The notes below the pieces were generated by a model. That model saw only the letters and a list, made by a program, of their open reading frames with translations, was not told the DNA's origin and searched no databases. Shown piece by piece: positions 45,101 to 55,375 of a DNA stretch of 64,000 nt. Source of the stretch: Ailurus styani (lineage: Eukaryota; Chordata; Mammalia; Carnivora; Ailuridae); assembly GCA_002007465.1 (NCBI GenBank), contig LNAC01000035.1:6388458-6452457 (forward strand). Reading direction: 5' to 3'. The translations under genes were made by a program, and so were the position numbers. Numbering within the stretch: position 1 is the stretch's first letter; each line of letters begins with the position of its first letter.

Positions 45101-48100
45101 GAAATTGAAAGAAAAGGAAAACACGTCCTCTTTCACTGACTATAAATAATCTGGAAGGGGAAGGCAAAAAAAAAAAAAAAAACAAAACCGTATTACATTT
45201 ATCATGCCGGCTGAGATAGGCCTTACAATGAATCACACAACAATTTATTAAATTATGTACTATGTTTCTTACTACACTTTCTTTCTCCAAAAACTAACAT
45301 TCCTAATTGTATAACTCTAGATTAACTATAAAACAGCCCATTTCTTGACTATGTCAATTACACTCTACTTTGTTATTGATGGGAAAAAGTCCAGAATCTG
45401 TAAGATTTTTGTCCTGGATAAACAAATGGCTGATTATTTTCCTAACAATTCCCCAAGTGTCATAAGTTGAACTAGGGGTGGCCTCCCTCTGAGTTTCTCA
45501 AATCAGTGGTCTGATGCAGCTGGTAATTCAAACTGAAATTCTGAAATAAGTTAATGCTCAGAATGAAACCTACATCTATTTCAGATGTGAATAAGTACTC
45601 TTGAACAGGCACACTTCTTAGTTTTTTAAGAGAAAACATACTCAGAATCTTTAAGTGGTGACTCACAGTATAGTTTAAACCATGCCATAAAAACCTTTAA
45701 AATATAAATCTACATATGTTCATACATCTACCTTGAGGGGTAGGCCAGCTTTGCTTTCCACCAAACAAGGTGCCAAGTCACTGCAGGGAGCGTCATTCCT
45801 GTTACTGGCACAAAGGCCTCCTGGGGGCAGATTGCATAAGGCAGCCAGTCCTCACCCTGCTTTTTCACGGGGGTGGAAAACACAATAGCATCTCTCTACA
45901 ACCAGAGACTCCTCCCGACCGCAGAAAGTCATCATCTTCATCTTCCAGTTGCAAAATGGCACAAAACAAAGGGAATAAATGAGAAAATATCACTTATGAA
46001 GACTCCTTATTCTCATTACCCTATTCTCCTCTCTAGTAGATGTATCTTTTCAGAAGAGAATCTTTTTGAGGATGGGGCCAAATCTACCTAGACATTACAT
46101 GATACTGAACAGCGGGGAGAACTTTACTACAAACTTGGAACGACACAAGAAAGGGGAAAGAAAAAAAAAAACCTCGGGAAATATCATTCTAACGTGGAGT
46201 AGTATTACTAGAATTGGAACCATCATCCCGTTCCCTAGTTTTTTTTTAATTTAAATTTTATTTTGGCTTACTGATCCACACGAGCTGAAAGTGAAGGACT
46301 CTGATAGGAAGTGGCTGAACTTTATTCTACAAATGGTTACCAAATGCCTAGCATGAGGCCCACAGCCCAAAGGAGGACAGAGACTTAGAGGAAGAGTCTA
46401 AGACTCTAAGTTATCCTCTTTACACATTCACAACAGAAAAAAAAAAAAAAAGACAAAAAGACATTGACTCAAAGGTTCTTAATTCAGAGATAATCATTTC
46501 TCTTTCTCTTAAACAAGAAAACCTAAGGAGGGGACAGCCTGTGTAAGAGCGAGAAAGTACAGTTCAATTTTGTAAGATCATCTATCCACTTATTCCTCTT
46601 AGTTTATTCTCTTCCCCTTGGAAAGATCAGAATTAAAGGATCCAAAGTATCTGACACAGGAAATGAGTAAGCCAGGAAAAAGGATGTGGTCTGAAAAAGA
46701 GTGGATTCTGGGGCTGAGCCAGAGCAAGTAACAGGCACAGGGTCATAGATGGGGGAGGGGGCCTGGTGGCAGGAAGAGAAGTCTCAGGATCAATCAGCTT
46801 CCACTAGAAAGTCAGTGACAGAGGAGATATGTCTGGAGAAGCATAACAACACCTTCCTAAAAGCTTATCCTCCACGGAAATGGAGAGAGACAACGGCTGA
46901 CTTGAGTCCTACAGCTGAGAGAATCACTACTGGGACAGAAAGAAGAGCCAGAGTTTCTGCCTTACTTTGAGGGAAGGGGATACACTGAGTATGCCTGACA
47001 AAGGTAAATTAGAAATTAAGTCAGGACGTGGAAGAGAGGTGGAAAAAGCTGGGAGGTAAGAACATGACGGAATACCAATATTCCTTAAGCATCTACGTGC
47101 CACATGTCAGTAAAACGACAGCTTTAAAAAAACAAACAAGAACAGAAATGTACACCAAGAAACTACCTACTTTCTCAAGATTAAGGCTGGAGAAAAAAGG
47201 CATCGATTTTTCCAGTGTGTACAGACAAGCCCAGAAACAGATCTTGGGTGGGCAGGACACACGTGATGCAGAGTGCCTGGAAAGGGCAGGTGCCAACAGA
47301 GCACCATTACCCATCTGCTGGACCCTCTGTGAAACAAGCCAGCCCCTGTGAATGAGCCAAACCAGAAACTCTGGTTCCTGCCCTGCAGGGACTGGAATTC
47401 AGGTGTAGAAACAGTGGGAAACACAGTTTATCAGCTGATTCAAATGTGTGGGTACTTCCAAATACAGATCTCCAGATGTTGGGGGCTATGTGGGAAAATC
47501 ATTTTTAGATTGTCCACAATGCCTAGCGCAGTGCTTTAGATGAAGCAGGAGCCTAATAAAAAGTGTGTTGATGCCAAAGGGCGTGAGACCAAAATTACTT
47601 AGCTGTGCAGGTATCTTAAGATTCCAGACAGAATCTCCTGCCCTATAACCAACATGGTAAGTTACTTCCTTCGTATTTAACAGGTGAAATGATACAAAGC
47701 CCTACATCCCTGTGACCTAAACCTAAGCCCTAATCACCAGACACTGCCACGGGTCTGCTGCCCTGCACTGGAATAAATGGGGAGGGCAGGAGTGGGGGAG
47801 AAATATAGGAGCAAGGAGGCATTTCCTTGCTTCATTAGCCTGTAATTTTCAGACTCCCCTAGAAATCCTGGCAGTTCCAACATTTGGGTTGACTCAGGAG
47901 GGGAAGAAAAATCCCAGGTGAATGATAATTGGATTACTCAGTTATGCCCCAGAGCCAAATGGCTGGAAAAGGACAGGACAGCAGGTCTGAGACACTTATA
48001 GTGACATTATTTTCTAAACCAAAAATCAAGACACTTGGGCTGACAATGGGATGGAATATTTTAAATTGGGGCTGTCCTAGAAAAATCAGGGACATATGGT

Positions 48101-51100
48101 GGATTTAGGTCGGTTGCTTATTTCACAACAAGGGATCCTCTGGGCCCAATATGCTAATGGAGGGGATTAAAACCCTAGGATGGGAGATGTCTGAGGGGAA
48201 AGCTGTCACTGATTTGTAAAACAGGGGAAAAAAAGAGAAGAGACTCCGTCTGTAGACCGCACTGGAGGAAGGGGAACATTCTGGGTATGGAGTAGGGAGG
48301 AAAGGAAAGTTGATCAAAACTGAAAGTATGTCAGTGAAATCTGTTTGGGTATCGAAGGCGGGGGTGGGGAAAGGACGGAGAGGGCTGGGATGGTGGGGGT
48401 ATCACTGGCAAAGACTGGTGGTATCCGGGCACACAGGAGTCAGGGGCCAGGAGTTCAGATTGTAGCTTCACCAATAGTTTGCAACCTGACCTTGGACAAA
48501 TTATTTCCCTCTCTGCGGACTTCAATTTAAATAGAGAAATCTCACAAATCCCGATTTTTATGTAAAGAATCCACATTTCAGCATACCTACATTTGGCCTG
48601 GGAAAGAGAAAATGCTCTTCTAAAAATGGAAGGCAGGACAGACACAGAACAGCTTGTCCTTTCCATCCAATTAAAAACCTCGTGAGACTGAACTAGATTA
48701 AAAACAAAACTCTCCAGCGAACCGCAGGCCCTCCAAGCTAGGTAGTCCCCTACCAACAGAGCGCAGCGGATGCCAGCAGCCCTGCCCCTAAACGGCCCGT
48801 CCATCCCCCGGTCAACGGCCGTCCCGGGAGGACGGGGGTGGGGTGGGGGTGGGGTGTGCGGGGACCGGGGGCAGGGGCGCGGACACACACGGAAGCGTTT
48901 GGCACGCCGAGGTTGACACAGCGGCTTCCGGGGGAGTGCGGGCCAGGCAGGGTTCCCGNNNNNNNNNNNNNNNNNNNNNNNNNNNNNNNNNNNNNNNNNN
49001 NNNNNNNNNNNNNNNNNNNNNNNNNNNNNNNNNNNNNNNNNNNNNNNNNNNNNNNNNNNNNNNNNNNNNNNNNNNNNNNNNNNNNNNNNNNNNNNNNNNN
49101 NNNNNNNNNNNNNNNNNNNNNNNNNNNNNNNNNNNNNNNNNNNNNNNNNNNNNNNNNNNNNNNNNNNNNNNNNNNNNNNNNNNNNNNNNNNNNNNNNNNN
49201 NNNNNNNNNNNNNNNNNNNNNNNNNNNNNNNNNNNNNNNNNNNNNNNNNNNNNNNNNNNNNNNNNNNNNNNNNNNNNNNNNNNNNNNNNNNNNNNNNNNN
49301 NNNNNNNNNNNNNNNNNNNNNNNNNNNNNNNNNNNNNNNNNNNNNNNNNNNNNNNNNNNNNNNNNNNNNNNNNNNNNNNNNNNNNNNNNNNNNNNNNNNN
49401 NNNNNNNNNNNNNNNNNNNNNNNNNNNNNNNNNNNNNNNNNNNNNNNNNNNNNNNNNNNNNNNNNNNNNNNNNNNNNNNNNNNNNNNNNNNNNNNNNNNN
49501 NNNNNNNNNNNNNNNNNNNNNNNNNNNNNNNNNNNNNNNNNNNNNNNNNNNNNNNNNNNNNNNNNNNNNNNNNNNNNNNNNNNNNNNNNNNNNNNNNNNN
49601 NNNNNNNNNNNNNNNNNNNNNNNNNNNNNNNNNNNNNNNNNNNNNNNNNNNNNNNNNNNNNNNNNNNNNNNNNNNNNNNNNNNNNNNNNNNNNNNNNNNN
49701 NNNNNNNNNNNNNNNNCGTCTGCGCGCGGCCGGTCGGAAGTCCCCAGTGGCGGGGCGGACTGTTGACTCCCGCCCGGCCAATTCGGAGGCAATAATAGTA
49801 ACGACTAGCAGTAATCGAGTGCTTAGTATGTGTCAAGCCCTCCGCGCACGCATTCCCACTTAGGCTTCACAATAACCCTGCAAGTAGTCATTATTCTCCC
49901 CACTGGGAACTGAGGATCAGAGAAGTTAAGTAATGACCAAAGTGACCCAGTTACACCTCCATAAATGGGGATAATGCCTACTCTTTAGGCTTACTGTGAA
50001 GGTTAACTGAGGACATTTACACAAATTGCCTGCAGTGCTTGGTACACAGTTGGAGCCCAATAAATGTTACTTCTCTTCCTAAACCACACTGATTTAAACT
50101 GAATTGTCATGGCGAAGCACTAGATATGCTAGGAGCTGTGGGGGATACACGAGACGTACGAGGTGACTCACGCATCTCACTGCCCCAGCTCCCAGCTTTA
50201 CCGGGAACAGATGACACGGACTTCTCCCTCCATGCTGGACGTCTCTCTTTTCCAAATATTTTCCCATTGTCTTGCCTTTTTTAAGCATCCGTATTCTTCC
50301 TCCGCCCCCACCCCTCCGCTTTTCCCCTCCTGGTCTCATCGTTTTTTCTTTGTTTCTGCGCCTTACATTTATTTTATGTGCCGATTGTTTACTTCCCTCC
50401 CTTTTCCCCCTATTCCTCTTCCTTCCCCTCTACTATTTTTTGAAATTTTCAAAGTCTTCTTTCATTAACATTCCCATTTCCTCCTCCTTTCTGATTTGCA
50501 TTTCTTATACTTACAAAGATAACATGGGATAGAACACTCAACTTCTATTTCCGGGTACAGGCCCACACCTTCTTGCCTTCCCACTTTTACTTCCTTTAGT
50601 CCCTCCTAGATTGCACTTTTCCCAACTCTGCATGTCTAGGTCCTACTTATCCTTCAAGTTCTAGACTCAAGAACGGTGGTTGGCAAACTTTTTCTGTAAG
50701 GAACCAGAGAGCAAATATTTTAGACTTTGCTGGACATACTTTCTACCGCGTAACTATTTGGCTCTGCTGTTGTAGCTGGACAGCAGTCACAGGCAATAAT
50801 CGTATGAGTAAGAGCGGCTGTGTTCCAATAAAGCTTCATTTATGGACACTGATAATTAGATTTCACATAATTTTCATGTGTCATGAAGTATTCTTTTGAT
50901 TCTTACAAGAAGTTTTTAATGTAAAAATCATTATTAAATAGTTTACCAAAACTGGCGATGTGATGGATTTGGCCCTTGGGTTGTAGTTTGCCAGCCCCAG
51001 CTCTTGAACAATGCCACTTCCTCTGGGCAATCTACCTTGATAATTTCCACTTGGTGGTAACTCTTCCCTCTTAGCTTTTAAAGCACTTACCTATAATCCT

Positions 51101-54100
51101 TCTATGGCATTTGTCACATTTTGGTTTTTATTGTGTGTTTTCTTCCTGTGCATTTCTCATCTTTCCCAGCAGACCTTAAGCTCCTTGAAGGTAGGTCACT
51201 GACCTTATTTCTCTGTGTCTATTACTTCCCAGCCCACAGTGCGTTGCATGGAGCAGGCATTTGAACATAGACAGAACGGATAATTCTGGAATGGATAATT
51301 CCACTGTGCAAAGCTTACTTCTCTCATGAGATAGTACCTCAGTAACAGGATGCTTGTTATAAGTATAGATTTCAGAAAGAGATTTTTGAGAGCTTTATAG
51401 AGAAGACAGAGAAAGATAGGCAAGTGTCAGTTCGTTTAGGAGTTACTGGAAAGCAAGTACTTGAGCAAAGAATGTATATTACCACCAACCTGCAGACAGA
51501 GCATGGGTCCTCAGTCGGGTCCTATTCAACATTTCTATCAGCATGTTGGTTAAAGACAAAGAGAACACGCTATATGATTTACAGATGGCAAAGTCAAGGA
51601 GAGGAGCTAATAGAAAGAATCACAAAATTCAGATCAAAAACATTTCTGTCCCCTCACTGATTCTCTCTGTGTCTCCGTTCTCCTGTCTTTAAAATGGGGA
51701 TGATAAAAGTCCCTTCCTACCTCATAGGGTTACTGTCAGGACTAAATGAGGAAATAAACATAAAGCCTGGCAGAGAGGGCTTAATAAATATCAGCTATTA
51801 ACTATTTTCTTGCTGGGCAGGAACTACAGGCTGAATTCATAAGATAACATTTAATAGACATAATTAACTATATTTTGGCTCAAAATACAAATTGTACGAG
51901 TTCGAGACTGTGGAGACCTGGAATGAAAGCAATCCGTGTAAAAAGAAACCTTAAAAACAAAATAAAAAATAAACCCCCAACCCAACCCCCTGGGATTCAG
52001 GTGACACAGTGTCATTCTCCTGGTTGGGAGGGACTACTGCATGCTGATGCAGGAAAGTGAGGGAGTTTTGCTTGGAACCAGAGTCAGGACACTGCCCTTT
52101 CATAGCAGTGTGACCCGGACCCTCTACAGGCTTTTATTTCCTCCTCCGAAACCCGGGAACAATAATATTTATCTCTCAGGGTTATCGTGAGTGAGGGAAG
52201 GAAAACTTAGAACAGTACTTGGCACCTAGTAGGTGTGCAAACAAATCTCAATTCCTCCTTACCATACCATGCAGATCTGGGAAACAGTCCTGCCCCTTGA
52301 AGTGTGTATAAAGCTAGGTCCAGGTGCCAACCAATGGTGGCTAGTGGTTTTTTTCCATTTGGAATTACTGTGCTTAATTTGGGGGGCGGGGGCTCACACT
52401 TTGGGAGAATTAATGCAAAGGTGGAATGTGGCTAAACAAGAATGACCAGATGGTGGTGGGAGTGGGAGGTCTTAACATGGGATGGGTTTAAAAAAAAAAA
52501 AAAGGTCTCAGATATGCAGTCTGGAGATTTTCCCCTTTTTAATGGGAAGGAGAGGAAAGAGACATGGTAACTGTCTACAAACACTGCAGGAGATGGACTC
52601 TTGTTACAATTCACAAGACATTCACAGCCAGTGGTGGAAGTTCCAGGAGAGCTGGTTTTGGCTTAAATTGAAGAGCAACTTTCTGATAATTAGAGCAACT
52701 CCACAATGGAATGGGCTGCTTTTCAAACTGGTGAACCCCTTATTACTGCAAGTGTGCCAAGAGAATGGATGGCCTCCTTCCTGTCTTTTAATTTTCCTGA
52801 TGTTCTTTCTCTACATTCTTTTGCTTTCCTTTTCCTTGATCCCATTTCTCTTCCTTATAGGACACTGATAGCCCTTCCCCCTACTTTGTCCCCAAGTGCT
52901 TTTCTTCTCATCTCTCCATCTTGAGTTTCCAAACTCTTTGTCTCTTGGCTTTCCCCACCCTGACTCCTAGCACACACGTAGTCCGATGGCTGGAATTGCC
53001 TCCCTGACTTGTAGGTGGCCCATGGCTCAGAATGTCACAGATCTGGGCCAAGACTGCACACCAGCAGAGAGGGGACCCAGAGGTCATGCTGTGGCTCTCC
53101 CGTCAGGGTAGAGGAATCCAGTAGAGTGTCCTGAAACCCAGTCATGGAGAAGGCCATTTGTCACTGGGCACTCACAGACAGAGAGATGAGGATCCCGGAG
53201 GTGAGCACTTCTTTCAAAAATGCTTTCCATGAGCTTAACTCATTCTGAATCCCCTTCTGGCTCCCCCTGGGCATTTGCCATATCTTTGATCTATGGCAGC
53301 TGTTTGTCGTATTTCCAATTTCAAGAACTCCTTCTCAGAGCAAACGAAGCAGAGAATTGAGACAACTGGAAACCTGCCTGAACTCTCAACTTGGCATATG
53401 GCCATGCCGATACACCTGACAGCAAAGACACATACGCCTCAGAGTCTGCATCTAGAACTTTCAGCTCTCCTTTGCTTTCTCTCTCCCTTTATATTTTCTG
53501 AGTCCCCTTTCTTTGGCTTTGGTTTATCTTCCCATTTCCCCCCTCTGGTTCCACCCACCCAGCTTCCTTGTTGCCCTGCATGCCGGCAGTGATTTACCTG
53601 CCCAGGCTAGATGCCCAAGTGAAATGTGCCAGGGGATGGCCAAGAAGGCCAATTCGCTCTCCTCCCTCGAGGGCCCCACCCCACTTCATACCGTGAGCTG
53701 GGGACTGCTGGATGTTAGGGCTCTTGGGGACGGGCAGGCCTCCAGGCATGGCAGTGACGATGGCCTGCTGATGGGGCGATGGGCCAGACCGAGTCTCGGG
53801 CACACTCTTCTCCCCAGGTACTGCTTCCTTCCAGTCATCCGCGGCGCCCTGCTGGGGCTGTGAAGGGACAGGACAAAGATCATCTGTTCACACATTGCCT
53901 CTACAACCTTGGCTACTTCTCCTGTTTCCGAGGAGTTTGGGGAGCGGGCAAGGACATTAAGGTTCAGCCAGCCCCAAATTAGGGAGGCGCCCCGGGCTTT
54001 CTTGGGCCCCCCAGAGAGGACTTCGAGAAAAACACATGCACTCGGGTGCTGAGGCATTGCCTGCGCTGCATCCTCCAGCCTCTTCCCTGGACCTTGGCTC

Positions 54101-54510
54101 TAGCTTACTCACCACTGGTGAGGCAGGCTGCAGTTGTAAGATGACAGCTGAAGCGTGCTGGAACCTGCGTTGAGGGGTGTGGGCCAGGCCCTCAGGGTAT
54201 CCGTTGTGAGGCCCAGCATCCGGCGTGGGAGGGTGACACTGCTGGGTGCTGCCAGCCTTGTGCAGGTTGGTCGTGGGGCACTGGAGAGGCAGGGCGGGGG
54301 TGACTGGGCCGAGTGGCCTGGCGTGGGCTTCGGGGCTGGGCTGCAGGGTCAGGCTGGGAGGGACCGAGGCTAGCTGGGGGTGGGACTGCTGTGGCGGCGG
54401 CAGCGGTGGCGGCGCTGGCTGCTGGGGCTGCGGCTGGAGCACAAACTGGGGCTGTAGGTGCTTTGAGGGCGGCTGCGAGAGGAGCTGGTGCGGCTGCAGC
54501 TGAGCATAGG
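24032..54510 (-). CDS. PHC2: PHC2, polyhomeotic homolog 2 (Polycomb PRC1 subunit), C-terminal eight exons
   Basis: Chromatin protein of canonical PRC1; its SAM domain polymerises and drives Polycomb condensation in the nucleus. The exons join in phase to 1,586 nt, coding about 528 residues and a TAG stop. Visible in order: a Gln/Pro-rich region (residues about 1-190), HD1 (about 226-257, [20 protein letters not shown]), the FCS zinc finger with Cys312, Cys315, Cys331 and Cys335, a Ser-rich linker ([20 protein letters not shown]), and the SAM domain from about Trp464 to the end. Human PHC2 has 858 residues, so roughly the first 330 lie on exons beyond 64,000. All splice sites are GT-AG, with no disrupting change. 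An internal Met at 35,739-35,737 would give 323 residues, the size of the known short isoform. The 3' neighbour A3GALT2 lies on the same strand. Confidence 0.97.
24225..24345 (-). repeat. MIR fragment
   Basis: Reverse MIR core: 'gagaggctgagtgacttacc' preceded by a degraded 'ccctcctaaccgtgccttgag'. Confidence 0.6.
24480..26530 (+). mobile_element. MaLR (ERVL-MaLR, MLT1-like) provirus remnant in the last PHC2 intron
   Basis: The left part (24,480-24,745) has MLT1-type LTR motifs: 'aggaagccagcgactacgtc', 'aggacactcaagcagc' and 'cctgacccacagaacc'. The right part (about 26,235-26,530) has related motifs: 'gagaggaacggaggcctcct' and 'gtgtggtaataaat'. Between them 24,780-26,230 resembles MaLR internal sequence. 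Antisense to PHC2, ancient, with no coding capacity. Confidence 0.6.
27278..27554 (-). CDS. PHC2: PHC2 exon, Ser-rich linker and SAM N-terminal part
   Basis: The acceptor is ctcgcag and the donor GTAAGG. It starts [17 protein letters not shown], runs through a serine-rich stretch and the [19 protein letters not shown] segment, and ends [14 protein letters not shown], the start of SAM. 277 nt. Confidence 0.97.
28496..28637 (-). CDS. PHC2: PHC2 exon after the FCS zinc finger
   Basis: 142 nt between acceptor ccggcag and donor GTGAGA. It encodes [18 protein letters not shown] to DTKKQ, a basic segment following the zinc finger that contributes to nucleic-acid binding. Confidence 0.97.
29124..29345 (+). 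repeat. CAN-SINE (forward), diverged
   Basis: 'ggggcgcctgggtggctcag' head and an A-rich end; inserted in the 3' part of the Tigger1 element. Confidence 0.88.
30841..31271 (-). repeat. CAN-SINE (reverse) split by a copied Tigger1 fragment
   Basis: The left half (30,841-30,942) and right half (31,191-31,271, ending gcgccc) are one SINE with target-site copies of a tctagcctt(t/g)gattt motif. Between them, 30,943-31,190 is a copy of Tigger1 sequence also found at 30,034-30,215. Confidence 0.85.
31532..31719 (+). repeat. CAN-SINE (forward)
   Basis: Flanked by agtaacatca on both sides; inserted near the right end of Tigger1. Confidence 0.9.
32085..32290 (+). repeat. MIR
   Basis: 'gtgcctcagtttcctagtgg' and 'gcagagcctggcacgaggca' mark a forward MIR. 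Confidence 0.8.
32669..32783 (-). CDS. PHC2: PHC2 exon encoding the FCS zinc finger
   Basis: 115 nt, acceptor tttccag, donor GTGAGT. It encodes [19 protein letters not shown] onward with the four zinc-binding cysteines (C-x2-C and C-x3-C). The FCS finger binds RNA/DNA non-specifically. Confidence 0.97.
32992..33256. repeat. 132-bp direct duplication separated by a single N
   Basis: 32,992-33,123 and 33,125-33,256 differ at one base (tctgggcgct versus tccgggcgct) and are joined by one N. This looks like an unmerged contig overlap rather than biology. Confidence 0.95.
33739..33868 (-). CDS. PHC2: PHC2 exon between HD1 and the FCS finger
   Basis: 130 nt, acceptor cctctag, donor GTAGGC. It encodes [19 protein letters not shown] to EEPYLQ. 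The miRNA-like hairpin described at 33,869-33,940 ends exactly at this acceptor. Confidence 0.97.
33869..33940 (-). ncRNA. MIR3605: miR-3605-like microRNA hairpin at a PHC2 splice acceptor (tailed-mirtron candidate)
   Basis: On the minus strand, 33,936-33,914 (5p arm) and 33,892-33,869 (3p arm) match my memory of human miR-3605-5p and -3p with 4 substitutions, and 3 substitutions plus one inserted base. Human MIR3605 also lies in PHC2. The arms pair through CTGGAGAACAAGG against CCTTGTCCTCTAG (12 of 13 pairs, one G-U, one mismatch), with a loop of about 25-35 nt. The 3p arm ends with the AG of the 3' splice site, so the 3' end of the hairpin would be made by splicing, with a 5' tail of about 1.65 kb to trim. 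One substitution falls in the 5p seed. Confidence 0.7.
35587..35789 (-). CDS. PHC2: PHC2 exon encoding HD1; contains the short-isoform ATG
   Basis: 203 nt, acceptor tgtacag, donor GTACGG. It encodes [16 protein letters not shown], then Met (35,739-35,737), then the HD1 motif ending GAEPFP. From this Met the downstream frame is 972 nt, 323 codons plus stop, equal to the known short PHC2 isoform. Confidence 0.97.
36643..36848 (+). repeat. CAN-SINE (forward)
   Basis: 'ggggcgcctgggtggctcag' head; tail 'aaataaataaatgaaatcc' plus A-run. Confidence 0.88.
38265..38465 (+). repeat. MIR
   Basis: 'gagcctcggttttactagct' followed by a 'gagacaatcaccagcagagc' type end; forward MIR. Confidence 0.75.
40548..40733 (+). 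repeat. CAN-SINE (forward), young
   Basis: Nearly consensus copy with target-site duplication gtaaaacaa on both sides. Confidence 0.92.
41150..42760. promoter_or_regulatory. CpG-rich stretch in the PHC2 intron, candidate promoter or enhancer
   Basis: CpG-dense clusters at about 41,170-41,390 and 42,640-42,760 within generally GC-rich DNA, far richer than the surrounding AT-rich intron. ORFs here (for example 41,086-41,886 plus) look like GC-driven open frames. Function is inferred from composition only. Confidence 0.4.
43010..43205 (+). repeat. MIR
   Basis: 'ctctgggttcatagtctg', 'tctccattgtaaaaatgagg' and an 'agatgccaggcgctga' type end. Confidence 0.8.
43215..43425 (+). repeat. MIR with an internal 32-bp tandem duplication
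   Basis: A second forward MIR ('ttccttatctgtaaaatggg'). Its 'cccagtttgtaatcctgg..gttaccc' segment is present twice in tandem, from 43,269 and 43,301 (period 32 bp). Confidence 0.85.
44430..44631 (-). repeat. CAN-SINE (reverse)
   Basis: T-run, 'attcatgtatttgacagaga', and 'gctacccaggcacccc' at the right end. Confidence 0.88.
48760..49800. promoter_or_regulatory. CpG island with gap; candidate alternative PHC2 promoter
   Basis: CpG-dense sequence lies on both sides of a 758-bp gap (48,760-48,958 and 49,717-49,800; about 20 and 12 CpGs by eye), with a CCAAT box in 'ggccaattcgg' at about 49,777-49,787. It is upstream of the exon carrying the short-isoform ATG, so it could be that isoform's promoter. 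I infer this from position and composition. Confidence 0.5.
48959..49716. other. Assembly gap (758 N)
   Basis: 758 undetermined bases inside CpG-rich sequence. Apparent ORFs spanning it are artefacts of translating N. Confidence 0.98.
49790..50080. repeat. Two MIRs back to back in opposite orientation
   Basis: A reverse MIR (about 49,790-49,960, 'ctgaggatcagagaagttaa') is followed directly by a forward MIR (about 49,961-50,080, 'ataaatggggataatgccta' and 'gtgcttggtacacagttgg'). Confidence 0.8.
50672..51005. mobile_element. Non-autonomous hAT-type DNA transposon
   Basis: The ends 'ggttggcaaacttttt' and 'tagtttgccagcccc' form inverted repeats. The inside 'gagcaaatattttagacttt' and 'gtgttccaataaagcttcat' match a common mammalian MER element whose exact name I cannot confirm. 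Confidence 0.75.
51075..51295 (+). repeat. L2 LINE 3' fragment
   Basis: 'agcacttacctataatcctt' and 'agaccttaagctccttgaag' follow the L2 3' end in forward orientation. Confidence 0.75.
51655..51805 (+). repeat. MIR
   Basis: 'gtctttaaaatggggatgat' then 'catagggttactgtcaggac'; forward MIR. Confidence 0.85.
52065..52250 (+). repeat. MIR
   Basis: Degraded forward MIR with 'aacaataatatttatctctc' and 'cagtacttggcacctagtag'. Confidence 0.75.
53692..53857 (-). CDS. PHC2: PHC2 exon upstream of the 17.9-kb intron
   Basis: 166 nt, acceptor cttcacag, donor GTATGA. It encodes [20 protein letters not shown] through SPAH plus one base of Glu. Low-complexity and fairly diverged, as is usual for this region of PHC2. 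Confidence 0.95.
54113..54510 (-). CDS. PHC2: PHC2 large Gln/Pro-rich exon (first one in the window)
   Basis: 398 nt, acceptor ccacttcag at 54,519-54,511. It encodes [20 protein letters not shown] to [11 protein letters not shown]. The donor is ambiguous: GTGAGT from 54,112 (stronger, adds Val before the junction) or GTGGTG from 54,115 (ends at Pro). Both keep the frame. The human Gln-rich tract is largely replaced by a Pro run (codons around 54,388-54,427). Confidence 0.93.
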
Positions 54511-54974
54511 CTGAAGTGGGGACAGACCAGGTCAGGGGGCACAGCTCGACCTCATCTTCTGCCATGGCCCCTATTTTGCCCCTCCCGACCTCCGCAACAC
54601 AACAGCTTCCCAGACTCAAGGTCTCGGCCTTTGATCTCTTTCAGCTTTCACCTAGAGCCTGGCCTAGCCGGGCTGCTACCATGGCCCACCTTTCTGTTTC
54701 CTTGCCTTCCTCCTGTGTTGAAGCCTTGTTCCCTCGGGCTGCCCATCAGAGCCCAGTGCAAAACTCACCTCTTCTGGGAAGCCTACTTGGACCAGGCCAG
54801 CTGATCAGAGAGGACCCTCGATTCTACAGTGTGCCATGTTCTCTGTCCCCTCCGTGTCCTTCCCTCGCTTTTCTCTGAGCCTGCAATCGGTGTGGCCTCC
54901 CATTGCCCAAACCAACCCTAGCTCCGCTCAGGCTGGGCCTCCTCCAGGACGAGCAGCTTGCAAATGGGGCCCCG

Positions 54975-55150
54975 GATTCTGTTACATACACAGGGGCCTT
55001 GGGCTAGCTGCTAAACCTCTCTAGGCCTCCGCTTCCTCCTCTGAAAGTTGGAAATAAAAACAGTTCCCGGCCAGAAATGAGAAAATGAGAAAAAAAGTGA
55101 CACAATGTGCATAGCACGGTGCTTGGCAGACAGTCATGCTAGATCATTTC
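54975..55150 (+). repeat. MIR
   Basis: 'ctaaacctctctaggcctcc' and 'gtgcatagcacggtgcttgg'; forward MIR. Confidence 0.75.
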
Positions 55151-55279
55151 TAGCTATCATTAAAGTGATGATTTCGATCTTGGTTTAGGTTCTCAAAGTA
55201 TGCTGGACTTACGTCTATCATAAGAATGTGTATCACAGTGCAATATACATATAAAAATTACAGGGCCTTCCCTTCAAGA

Positions 55280-55375
55280 TCATGAACCCCTTGTGGTCAG
55301 AAACTATCCTGGATCTCTATCCAGAACCTGGCCTAATGCCTGACATCAGATGGGTGCTAAAGAAATAAACTTCTT
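55280..55375 (+). repeat. L2 LINE 3' fragment
   Basis: 'accccttgtggtcagaaact' and 'taatgcctgacatcagatgg'; short forward L2 end. Confidence 0.6.

Larger units (their letters stand above)
35790..53691 (-). other. PHC2 17.9-kb intron
   Basis: Between donor GTATGA (53,691) and acceptor tgtacag (35,790). It holds SINEs, MIRs, an L2, a hAT-like element, and two CpG-rich stretches (41,150-42,760 and 48,760-49,800). The AT-rich parts 37,200-38,250 and 44,650-48,700 show no gene that I can support. Confidence 0.85.

Noticed and set aside
48331..49836. 501-residue minus-strand ORF and other long ORFs at 48,750-49,863
   Set aside because: They owe their length to the 758 Ns, which cannot contain stop codons in translation.
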